This document shows, piece after piece, positions 17,397 through 25,561 of a stretch of DNA of 64,000 nt. A program made the position numbers and the translations under genes. Numbering within the stretch: position 1 is the stretch's first letter; every line of letters begins with the position of its first letter. Below the pieces are notes generated by a model, which was not told where the DNA came from, did not search any database, and saw only the letters and a list, made by a program, of their open reading frames with translations. This stretch comes from Glaciecola sp. UBA983 (lineage in GTDB: Bacteria > Pseudomonadota > Gammaproteobacteria > Enterobacterales > Alteromonadaceae), in contig DBBN01000042.1 of NCBI GenBank assembly GCA_002292215.1, positions 1-64,000 on the forward strand, written 5' to 3'.

Positions 17397-20291
17397 ATGA
17401 ATCTAGACAACTTATTATTAGCTTCTCCAGACGCGAACTTCTCTGCAACTTTTACCGCAGAACTGCAACAAGTCATCAATATTAGCCAATTTGCCGAAGT
17501 GACCTTAGTGCAATACCCTTGGATGCTCGTTATTATTGCTGAACTACAAACGACACACGCTTCCTTAGATTCTATCGATGTACTCCAAGTCACTCAAACC
17601 CACTTAGGTTATGCCGAACTCGCCACACTTTCCGAAATACAACAATTATCCTTACTTAGGGTGAGTCGTCATCTGGGTATGGTGATGTTTTTATGGCGTG
17701 ATGTGCTGAACCAGCAATCGATAGAAACCTCTCTAGACCTTGTTTCACGCCTCGCTGACACGTTAATCATGCAAGCTTATGACTTTGCGTATACGGGTTT
17801 TGAGCAGCGTTATGGTACCCCAACGGATGAGCATGGACGCCAAGAGCTGTATATTTTAGGCATGGGCAAGTTAGGTGGCAAAGAACTGAATTTTTCGTCT
17901 GATATTGATTTGATTTTTACTTACCCACAAATAGGCGAATTTAGCGAGCGGCATAAACCCTTTGAGTATCAACAGTTTTTTATCAAAGTAGCACAAAAAC
18001 TCATTCACCTGCTCAACACGCAAACGACTGATGGACAAGTCTACCGCGTAGATATGCGCTTGCGTCCATTTGGCGAAAGTGGGCCTTTAGTGTTGCCATT
18101 CTCGGCAATGGATAATTATTATGAAAGCCAAGGGCGGAGCTGGGAACGCTTTGCGATGCTCAAATCGCGGATCATTAATCCGGTTCCTGCGCTGCAAGAT
18201 CCAAACAAATTAGCACTTGCCAACATCATCAGACCATTTATTTATCGTCGCTATGTGGATTTTAGTATTATTGAATCTTTACGCGATTTAAAACAAAAAA
18301 TAGTCCAAGAAGTCCGTCGACGTCAACTTCATCATAATATTAAACTTGGAGCCGGAGGGATCAGAGAAGTGGAGTTTTTAGTCCAATCTTTTCAGCTCAT
18401 TTATGCAGGACGCATCCCCGCCCTCAAAACAGCCTCTATATTTAGTGCCTTAGCCGTTATTGAGCAAGAAGCATTATTACCCCATGACGTCGTGCAATCT
18501 ATTACCCATTGCTATCTTATTCTGCGCAAAGCTGAGCATACTCTGCAACAGTTTAATAATGCACAAACACAAACATTACCAGACACTCAGTCAGATCAAG
18601 ATACTCTTGGCGCGATTATGTATGGCTACTTTGCCGATCATCCCGAGTTAAACAGCTACTGCCCCCCAGAAAAAGGGATAATGCACGGGATTGAGCAAGT
18701 ACAAGGCGTTATTCATCAACATTTCAGTGTTTTTATTCAAGATGAAACGCAAGACGGCACGAAGCAAGATCAATATGATTGGAGCCACGATATTTGGCAA
18801 GAAATCAGCCACGACCCTAGCTACTTACCAAACGTTGAGTTCGTTTGCCAGCAACTGCGACAAAGCGCGTCCCCTATTGCTAGTGAATTAGTTGAGCCAA
18901 TTTTGCAGCAATTGCAACAACTCGCGACAGCGTTAAATAAAGCGCAAATAGGCGACCGTGGTGAAGCTATCTTAATTAAACTCGTCCCGGTATTTTTAAC
19001 TGAAATCAGCCAACAACCTCAAGGGCATTTACAAGCAGTACAATCCATTAGTGCACTGTTAACAGCGATTGCATCGCGTACCGCTTACCTAGAATTGATC
19101 ATGGAAAATCTCGGTGTGCGTCAACAGTTACTGCTGTTTTGTACCAAAAGTAGCTGGGTCATCGAGCATATTTGCGCCTATCCTGTTTTACTCGACGAAC
19201 TGATCCATCCACAATATTTACAACACAGCGATCATGATATTCATGCCTGGCGAGAGGATTTTAATTCTGAGCTACAACAAATTTTGTTACGCATTGAGCT
19301 CGATGATGATGAAGTCATTATGCATAGCATGCGACAATTTAAACTCGCACAGCGTTTTCGGATTGCCGCGGCGGATATCTTGGATTATTTACCCATCGCC
19401 CAAGTCAGTGACAAGTTAACGGTGCTTGCAGAAGTCCTGCTTGATGCACAAATCAAACAAGCCTGGCATCAAACCGCCCGTCGGCTTGGTGAGCCTCAAG
19501 GTTATTCGGTTGATAATATGGGGATTGGCGTGATTGCTTATGGCAAATTAGGCGGATTTGAGCTCAGTTATACATCTGATTTAGATATTGTATTTGTCCA
19601 CGATTGTGCGGGTGATGTCATGACACAAGGCGGTAAAAAGTCAGTATCAGCCCAACACTTTTATATAAAATTAATCCAACGAGTGGTCAATCTAGCTGGT
19701 ACTAATTCTTTATTGGGTGATTTGTATGAAATAGATTTACGTTTGCGTCCTTCTGGTAATTCTGGACTTGTGATTTGTCATATTGATACCTTTGCCGAGT
19801 ACCAACAAGATGACGCCTGGGTGTGGGAGCATCAAGCGCTATGCCGAACCCGAATGATCTTAGGTAACCAAGCCTTAACAATGAAATTTAACCAAATACG
19901 ACAAGCGATCATTGGGCAAACACGAGATAGCGCACAACTGATTAATGACGTTGGTAACATGCGGCAAAAAATGCGTGATCATCTTGGTGCAAAAGATAAA
20001 GGTAGTTTGGCCGATATTGAGTTTCTCACCCAATATTGGTGTCTGTTGTTTACCGCAACCCACCCTGACATTATTCATTATTCGGATAATTTACGACAAT
20101 TAGCCGCATTGGGAGACGCGCAATTAATTCCTACCGAAGATGCGGAGCTATTGATAAATGCTTATCTGAGTTTGCGTCATCATCAACACCATGAGGCATT
20201 GCATCGAGCTAAACTCGACCAAGCACCCTATTATGCGAAACTTGAGGAACAAGTACAACGTATCTGGGAACGCACATTCGTTGATGTATAA
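17397..20291 (+). CDS. glnE: Glutamine synthetase adenylyltransferase / deadenylase
   Basis: Protein of 964 residues, the size of E. coli GlnE. Two nucleotidyltransferase domains are visible: GMGKLGGKELNFSSDIDLIF near residue 153 and AYGKLGGFELSYTSDLDIVF near residue 716. Each has the G-x-GKLGG...SDxD metal-binding motif, and each is followed by a helical GlnD-PII-uridylyltransferase-like domain. It attaches AMP to, and removes it from, glutamine synthetase according to nitrogen status signalled by PII. Divergent from GH97 across 213 bp. The two domains are complete. Confidence 0.97.
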   Translation: MNLDNLLLASPDANFSATFTAELQQVINISQFAEVTLVQYPWMLVIIAELQTTHASLDSIDVLQVTQTHLGYAELATLSEIQQLSLLRVSRHLGMVMFLWRDVLNQQSIETSLDLVSRLADTLIMQAYDFAYTGFEQRYGTPTDEHGRQELYILGMGKLGGKELNFSSDIDLIFTYPQIGEFSERHKPFEYQQFFIKVAQKLIHLLNTQTTDGQVYRVDMRLRPFGESGPLVLPFSAMDNYYESQGRSWERFAMLKSRIINPVPALQDPNKLALANIIRPFIYRRYVDFSIIESLRDLKQKIVQEVRRRQLHHNIKLGAGGIREVEFLVQSFQLIYAGRIPALKTASIFSALAVIEQEALLPHDVVQSITHCYLILRKAEHTLQQFNNAQTQTLPDTQSDQDTLGAIMYGYFADHPELNSYCPPEKGIMHGIEQVQGVIHQHFSVFIQDETQDGTKQDQYDWSHDIWQEISHDPSYLPNVEFVCQQLRQSASPIASELVEPILQQLQQLATALNKAQIGDRGEAILIKLVPVFLTEISQQPQGHLQAVQSISALLTAIASRTAYLELIMENLGVRQQLLLFCTKSSWVIEHICAYPVLLDELIHPQYLQHSDHDIHAWREDFNSELQQILLRIELDDDEVIMHSMRQFKLAQRFRIAAADILDYLPIAQVSDKLTVLAEVLLDAQIKQAWHQTARRLGEPQGYSVDNMGIGVIAYGKLGGFELSYTSDLDIVFVHDCAGDVMTQGGKKSVSAQHFYIKLIQRVVNLAGTNSLLGDLYEIDLRLRPSGNSGLVICHIDTFAEYQQDDAWVWEHQALCRTRMILGNQALTMKFNQIRQAIIGQTRDSAQLINDVGNMRQKMRDHLGAKDKGSLADIEFLTQYWCLLFTATHPDIIHYSDNLRQLAALGDAQLIPTEDAELLINAYLSLRHHQHHEALHRAKLDQAPYYAKLEEQVQRIWERTFVDV

Positions 20292-20316
20292 CTTTGTACA
20301 CTGACACTTCGTAGCA

Positions 20317-20907
20317 TTATAAAGCGGTACAATACTTAGCTAACGACTCTGGTGGTTGCATCGTCACAATTAACGAGCGTTTTTCAGGACATAGCAGCAC
20401 ATTAATCGGCTCTGCAAAATTATGTTTTATCGAGCCGCGTAAGATTTTTAGTGTACCGGCAATAGTATCATTGATTTGAAACCCACTTTTGACAACAAAA
20501 TCTTGGGGTAAATCCCAAATCACAACCAATCCCTCATTTTTTGCATAGTCATTAATAACTTTACTCAGATGAGCATCGGTGCCAAAACTGCGATTCTGCC
20601 TCATTCCTGCTGGATCCCTTTGGGCGTTCTCGACACTAGAAGGGATCATGTTGAGACGCTGTGAAATAGACTCTAAAGGGACGGCTAAGTCAATAACATA
20701 CTCGCCATTGTCATTCATATGGGCAGCGCCAACATCATTACGGAATCGACGATAAAAATCCGATAAACTTTTTTCGATATTAGTCGCGGTTTTGGGTTTC
20801 GGATTATCTTTATTGACCTTGATTAAGGTAAAAGCCAGCACGACAATGACTATGATTAAGCCAACATAAATTAGCCAAAACTTAATTTGTGAGTTTTTTT
20901 TACCCAT
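20317..20907 (-). CDS. TcpQ-domain, single-pass membrane protein
   Basis: About 196 residues. The ATG at 20907 is preferred because AAGGGAAA lies upstream; an in-frame ATG at 20955 directly follows the LpxL-type gene's TAG. A transmembrane helix spans about residues 9-30. The C-terminal region contains VVIWDLPQDFVVKSGFQIN and GTLKILRGSI, which resembles the TcpQ C-terminal domain of pilus and secretion assembly proteins. No other pilus gene is near. It sits 48 bp downstream of the acyltransferase gene, so they are probably co-transcribed. Function unknown; it could be an envelope or cell-wall-associated accessory protein. Confidence 0.65.
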   Translation of the reverse strand: MGKKNSQIKFWLIYVGLIIVIVVLAFTLIKVNKDNPKPKTATNIEKSLSDFYRRFRNDVGAAHMNDNGEYVIDLAVPLESISQRLNMIPSSVENAQRDPAGMRQNRSFGTDAHLSKVINDYAKNEGLVVIWDLPQDFVVKSGFQINDTIAGTLKILRGSIKHNFAEPINVLLCPEKRSLIVTMQPPESLAKYCTAL

Positions 20908-20955
20908 AACGTGTTTCCCTTTACTACTGCAACAATGTAATGACGTTACCCTCAT

Positions 20956-21882
20956 CTATTGGTAAAGACTAGGCTCTCCTTGCGGACGAGTTTTAAACCG
21001 TTTGTGCATCCATAAATAACTTTCAGGCTGCTCTAATATCATCTGTTCAATGCGTTGGTTTAAGTCCGTTAACGCCGCTTCATCTTCTTTATCGGCAAAA
21101 TCTGCCATAGGTGGATAAAATTTTATTTTATAACCTTTTGGGGTGACTTGAGTGCTGACCATTAATGGAATGCAATTGGCACGTCTCGCAAACATCAACG
21201 TCGCTGCAATCGTTGCTGCTTTTTCTACTGCAAAAAAAGGCACAAACACCGCTCCACGAGAACCATAGTCTTGGTCAGGTAAATATGCACAGACTTTCCC
21301 TTCGTCCAACGCAGTTAACAGGGCGCGAGAGCTACGCTTATCAATCAAATATTCATTCGAACGTACCCGTCCTTTGAACTGCACATAATCCATTAGTGGA
21401 TTATTATGAGGGCGATAAAATGCCACGCTTTTATGAAATAACCCTAACATTCTACAGCCAGTTTCAATATTCACATTGTGGATTGCTAATGCTAACACTC
21501 CCTTATGCTGGGCTTGAATGCTTTGAATATGTTCCATTCCTTCCACTTCAATAATTCGGCGCAAACGCCAATCTGGCCACCACCACCCTATCGCAGTTTC
21601 AAATAAGCCCATACCCGCCGTGACTAAATGCTTATCTAATAACTGACGTTGCTCTGCTGCTGGCATATCAGGAAAACACAACGCAAGGTTTTGCTGAGCA
21701 ATGAAAACACGTTTTTTTGCTAATTTTTTGAGTAACCATGCATTGCCATGCGCTAATTTGCGAAGCACCGGTAACGGTAACAATGTGATGGTAAATAGTA
21801 GCCCTAAACCAAACCAAATTAACCAGTATTTAGGATGAAAAAAACTTAATAAAAAGCGCGGCTGGTGAATAGAATGAGCCAT
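20956..21882 (-). CDS. Lipid A acyltransferase, LpxL/HtrB family
   Basis: Protein of 308 residues, the normal length. One membrane helix lies at about residues 19-42. The catalytic H-x4-E motif is His135-Asn-Val-Asn-Ile-Glu140, in the position known for lauroyl/myristoyl transferases. Further family blocks are VAFYRPHNNPLMD and CAYLPDQDYG. It adds a secondary acyl chain to Kdo2-lipid IVA at the inner membrane. Which of LpxL, LpxM or LpxP it is cannot be settled by eye. First gene of a likely two-gene unit with the TcpQ-domain protein. Confidence 0.88.
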   Translation of the reverse strand: MAHSIHQPRFLLSFFHPKYWLIWFGLGLLFTITLLPLPVLRKLAHGNAWLLKKLAKKRVFIAQQNLALCFPDMPAAEQRQLLDKHLVTAGMGLFETAIGWWWPDWRLRRIIEVEGMEHIQSIQAQHKGVLALAIHNVNIETGCRMLGLFHKSVAFYRPHNNPLMDYVQFKGRVRSNEYLIDKRSSRALLTALDEGKVCAYLPDQDYGSRGAVFVPFFAVEKAATIAATLMFARRANCIPLMVSTQVTPKGYKIKFYPPMADFADKEDEAALTDLNQRIEQMILEQPESYLWMHKRFKTRPQGEPSLYQ

Positions 21883-21985
21883 AGATGAGGGCGTTCCCTT
21901 AATAAAAAATTATGGCTATTGTACCGCAAGTGCTTTAATTTGTGTTATACAATATATAAAGCAACTAGATGGTATATAGATAATT

Positions 21986-24900
21986 TTGAATAATCTTCCA
22001 GTCAATCCCTATAAACAAATGCTTGATGCGTGCGCTAACGGGATTGTCAATGTCGATACCAAGGGCACGATTACCTATGCCAATGCAATGCTCCATGAAT
22101 TATTTGGGTATCGCTCCCCGCACCTAATCGGTCAACCGCTGAGCATTTTACTTCCAGATAACGCTCACTCTATTCATCACGATTTTGTAACGCAGTTTAT
22201 CGCTTCGGGTACTCGCCGAGCAATGGGTGCTGGGAATGTATTTTCAGGTAAACATGCCAATGGTGAACTCATTGACGTCACCATTTCATTAGAAAAAATA
22301 CAATATGAAGGTCGCGCCTCAGTCATTGCGACTATTATGGAAGCCTCAAGGCAGAAAGCTACCGAATCAACGAATGACTTGCTCGCTCTAGTCACCGAGA
22401 TGTCTGATAGCTCGATTATGATGACTAATGACCAGTGTCATATTGTATGGGTGAATCATGCCGCAAGCGAACTTTCCGGTTACACCAGCCAGCAACTGCA
22501 TGGTAAACATCCGTTATTTCGGATTAATACTGATAGCAATATGTCGGAAATTAAACGCTTAAGAAGCGCCTTGAGTAGTGCTGAAACATATCAAGGGGAA
22601 CTGCTTCTATCCAAAGCAAACGGGCGTCATTATTGGATAAAATTACAAGCTAAACCCATCAGGCTTGACAATGGTAAGAACGGTTTTATTTTTATCGAAA
22701 GTGATATCTCCTCTCGTAAAAGTGTTGAAAACAAACTTCGCGCCAAAAATAATTTACAACGAGCTATATTAGATAGCGCCCAACAAATCATCATTTCAAC
22801 CGATATTAACGGTAAAGTTGCCACATTTAACAATTATGCAGCCGAACAATTAGGCTGGCAAAGCTTTGAGGTCATTGGGCATAGTTCGATGGATACGTTT
22901 ATAGAATTACCTGAATATGCACGATTTGCAGAGCATATCAGTCAAATTCTAGGGCAAGATATTCCACATGATTATAACTCATTTCATTTAGCGACCACAC
23001 AACTGCAACGTGTTGAATATGATTTTATATTTAAAACTCGTCAGTATGACGACTTGACCATTGCGTTAACAATTACCGCCTTATTCGACCGCTCAGGAAA
23101 TCTTGATGGCTACTTATACATGGGTCGCGATATTACCCAGATTAAGGAATTAGAAGCCCAAACCAAACGTCACCAGCAAACGTTGGAAGCCACATCACAA
23201 ATTGCGCGTTTAGGCGGATGGGAATTGGACATTATCAAAAATGAGATATTTTGGTCAAATGAGGTATACCGTATACATGAACTGCCTTTACATGAAAAAG
23301 TAGTCATTGAAGACGCTATTAATTTTTATGCCCCAGAAGTCCAGCCCATTATCACCAATGCGATTAATCTGGCAATCTCAGAAGGCACACCTTGGGATTT
23401 ACAACTGCCTTTTATTACTGCTAAAAATAATCATATTTGGGTCCGTGCGATGGGTTTTGCTGAGCATGTTAATGGTCAAGCCATTCGCTTAAAAGGCACA
23501 TTTCAAGATATCACAGCGATAAAAGAAGTTGAACACAGAGCGACTGAATCCAGTAAAGCTAAAAGCCAGTTCCTCGCGAATATGAGTCATGAAATCCGCA
23601 CGCCGATTAACGGTATTATTGGCATGAATGAACTCTTACAGCTTACCCCGTTAACCCCTCAACAAGCCGGGTTTTCGCAAGCCATTCAACAAAGTAGTGA
23701 GGCATTATTGCACCTCATTAACGATATTCTAGATTTTTCTAAAATCGAAGCAGGTAAACTAAAAATAAATCCACAATATTGTGAATTAGCGCAAATACTC
23801 GATGAGTTATACACAGAAATTCAGCCTTTACTCACAAAGAAATCCCTTACTTTACATATTTTACCTGTTCCAATCACACACCTAACTACAGACCCATTAA
23901 GATTGCGCCAAATCTTAATGAATTTATGTGTTAATGCGATTAAGTTTACCGAAGCAGGTAAGATTACCTTGTCTTTTTTACAAAGCCAAACTAATCGACT
24001 CAACATCACAGTAACGGATACAGGTTCAGGCATCCCGGATGAGCAAGTCGCTTTATTATTTCAAGAATTCACTCAACTTGATGCTACGTCGACTCGCTCG
24101 GTTGGGGGAACCGGGCTTGGCCTCACTATATCCAAACAGCTCGTTACCTTACTCGGTGGTGAAATCGGATTTAACCCCGAATATAGATCTGGTGCTGAGT
24201 TTTGGTTTACTATTGATACTCATTTAGATACTGCAGTGGCGTCCACTCAAATAGCATATAAGCAACACACATTATTAGTGGTGGGCGATCCGAGTTATTT
24301 GGCACAGTTGACTGCACATATCAGCATTGATCATTATCACATTCAATTAGTAGAAAATGCACATACTTGCATGAAATTTTTACACGAACAGCTCTTAAAT
24401 AAAGACTTTAAAGCCGTGTTTATTGCGCAAGATATCTCAGGTATATCAGGGGTCGAGTTAGTCAAAGCCATTCGCGCTCAAGACATGTTCGATGGATTGT
24501 ACTTGTTTTTACTTGATGCACAATTATCCGAAAGCGCCATATCCAACTTACATCACACCGGACTTAATGGTTATTTTAGCGATTTTGCACAACAAAACAT
24601 GTTGACACATATTCTAATTAAAATGCAAAACCCGCGCATTACTCCCTCATCGATGCCTTTTTATACGCAGCAATCTCATCAGTCTGCGGACATACAAGTA
24701 TTACTCGTTGAAGATAATGAAATCAATCAAGCTGTCGCGATACACATGCTTGAAAATTTATCTATTGGTGTAGATATAGCTAATGATGGCGTCGAAGCAC
24801 TGAGTTTATTAGCACGTCAAAACAGTCGATATCACGCAATCTTAATGGACTGCCAGATGCCTAAACTAGATGGTTATGAAACCACTAAATTGATTCGAAC

Positions 24901-25063
24901 TGACTCAGCCTACCGCGCACATCGTTTTACTCCTATTATCGCTTTGACAGCACATGCGATGGAGGGAGATGAAGAAAAATGTTTAACGGCAGGAATGAAT
25001 AGTTATCTTACTAAACCTATTAATTCTAGCCGTTTAAAAGCAGAGCTAGAAAAGTGGCTCTGA
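21986..25063 (+). CDS. Hybrid sensor histidine kinase with four PAS domains and two receiver modules
   Basis: About 1025 residues from a TTG start; the first in-frame ATG is 11 codons later and would cut into PAS1. No membrane helix, so a cytoplasmic sensor. PAS-like regions at about 8-120, 130-245, 255-385 and 400-512. HisKA with phosphoacceptor His535 in NMSHEIRTP. HATPase to about residue 748 (ATSTRSVGGTGLGL). A receiver at about 900-1025 has DN acidic residues, Asp955 and Lys in TKPI. A region at about 755-875 looks like a second receiver in which the acceptor position is Ala (FIAQDISGISG). No response regulator gene is adjacent; the DUF3081 gene is convergent. Confidence 0.88.
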   Translation: MNNLPVNPYKQMLDACANGIVNVDTKGTITYANAMLHELFGYRSPHLIGQPLSILLPDNAHSIHHDFVTQFIASGTRRAMGAGNVFSGKHANGELIDVTISLEKIQYEGRASVIATIMEASRQKATESTNDLLALVTEMSDSSIMMTNDQCHIVWVNHAASELSGYTSQQLHGKHPLFRINTDSNMSEIKRLRSALSSAETYQGELLLSKANGRHYWIKLQAKPIRLDNGKNGFIFIESDISSRKSVENKLRAKNNLQRAILDSAQQIIISTDINGKVATFNNYAAEQLGWQSFEVIGHSSMDTFIELPEYARFAEHISQILGQDIPHDYNSFHLATTQLQRVEYDFIFKTRQYDDLTIALTITALFDRSGNLDGYLYMGRDITQIKELEAQTKRHQQTLEATSQIARLGGWELDIIKNEIFWSNEVYRIHELPLHEKVVIEDAINFYAPEVQPIITNAINLAISEGTPWDLQLPFITAKNNHIWVRAMGFAEHVNGQAIRLKGTFQDITAIKEVEHRATESSKAKSQFLANMSHEIRTPINGIIGMNELLQLTPLTPQQAGFSQAIQQSSEALLHLINDILDFSKIEAGKLKINPQYCELAQILDELYTEIQPLLTKKSLTLHILPVPITHLTTDPLRLRQILMNLCVNAIKFTEAGKITLSFLQSQTNRLNITVTDTGSGIPDEQVALLFQEFTQLDATSTRSVGGTGLGLTISKQLVTLLGGEIGFNPEYRSGAEFWFTIDTHLDTAVASTQIAYKQHTLLVVGDPSYLAQLTAHISIDHYHIQLVENAHTCMKFLHEQLLNKDFKAVFIAQDISGISGVELVKAIRAQDMFDGLYLFLLDAQLSESAISNLHHTGLNGYFSDFAQQNMLTHILIKMQNPRITPSSMPFYTQQSHQSADIQVLLVEDNEINQAVAIHMLENLSIGVDIANDGVEALSLLARQNSRYHAILMDCQMPKLDGYETTKLIRTDSAYRAHRFTPIIALTAHAMEGDEEKCLTAGMNSYLTKPINSSRLKAELEKWL

Positions 25064-25070
25064 CCCCATT

Positions 25071-25328
25071 TTAATACTTTGCGTTAATGGCTTTGAGTTT
25101 TTTGTCAAATGCCTGTTTATGTTCTTCTTTTTCATAATCGTAGACATATTGATTATGAAATCCAAATCTTAGTTTGACCAACGCATCTTCGATAAACAAT
25201 GTATACCCATCGTGATCAGTATAAGCAATGATCCCATCTAACAGATATTGACGCTCTGTATGAGTCCCATGTTGGCGTATTTTATCAAAAACACTAAGCA
25301 ATAATTTACTCTCTAATTCATTTTTCAT
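25071..25328 (-). CDS. Small conserved protein, DUF3081-like
   Basis: Protein of 85 residues. It resembles the small DUF3081 family of gammaproteobacteria: KVFDKIRQHG-like start (SVFDKIRQHGTHTERQYLLDG) followed by a YTDHDGYTLFIEDALVKL segment and a charged tail. No membrane segment. AGGG lies about 9 nt before the ATG. It ends 7 bp from the convergent hybrid kinase gene. Function unknown. Confidence 0.75.
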   Translation of the reverse strand: MKNELESKLLLSVFDKIRQHGTHTERQYLLDGIIAYTDHDGYTLFIEDALVKLRFGFHNQYVYDYEKEEHKQAFDKKLKAINAKY

Positions 25329-25453
25329 GTGCGTGTTGCCCTTTTGTGGTGTTGATGATTATTGCGACTATACTTAATGTGTATTTATTTTTTTATTTAT
25401 ACCGTGTTATTGCCTTTTTAGTTTACGCGGGTCAAAAAACAATCGTGAAAAAC

Positions 25454-25482
25454 TTGCAGTATGCCTTTTTCTTTTGTATATT
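25454..25482 (+). promoter_or_regulatory. Sigma-70-type promoter of fadE
   Basis: TTGCAG at 25454-25459 and TATATT at 25477-25482 are separated by 17 bp, the ideal spacing. Transcription would start near 25489, leaving a leader of about 70 nt before the fadE ATG at 25562. Confidence 0.6.
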
Positions 25483-25487
25483 CTTAC

Positions 25488-25504
25488 TACTGGTCAGATG
25501 AGCA
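25488..25504 (+). promoter_or_regulatory. FadR-like operator over the fadE transcription start
   Basis: TACTGGTCAGATGAGCA matches the left half of the FadR operator (CTGGTCnGA) exactly and the right half partly, like weaker E. coli sites. It lies just after the -10 element, where a repressor would block transcription. An overlapping 8-bp tandem repeat (CAGATGAG twice, 25495-25510) is also seen. The match is by eye from memory of the consensus. Confidence 0.45.
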
Positions 25505-25561
25505 GATGAGTTGAATTCATCACCCTGACACCGATATTGCTAACCCAATGAGAGACACGCT

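Noticed and set aside
20907..20955. Earlier ATG (20955) for the TcpQ-domain gene, directly after the acyltransferase stop
   Set aside because: The extra 16 residues include a Cys/Ser-rich segment with no strong ribosome site, while AAGGGAAA stands before the ATG at 20907.
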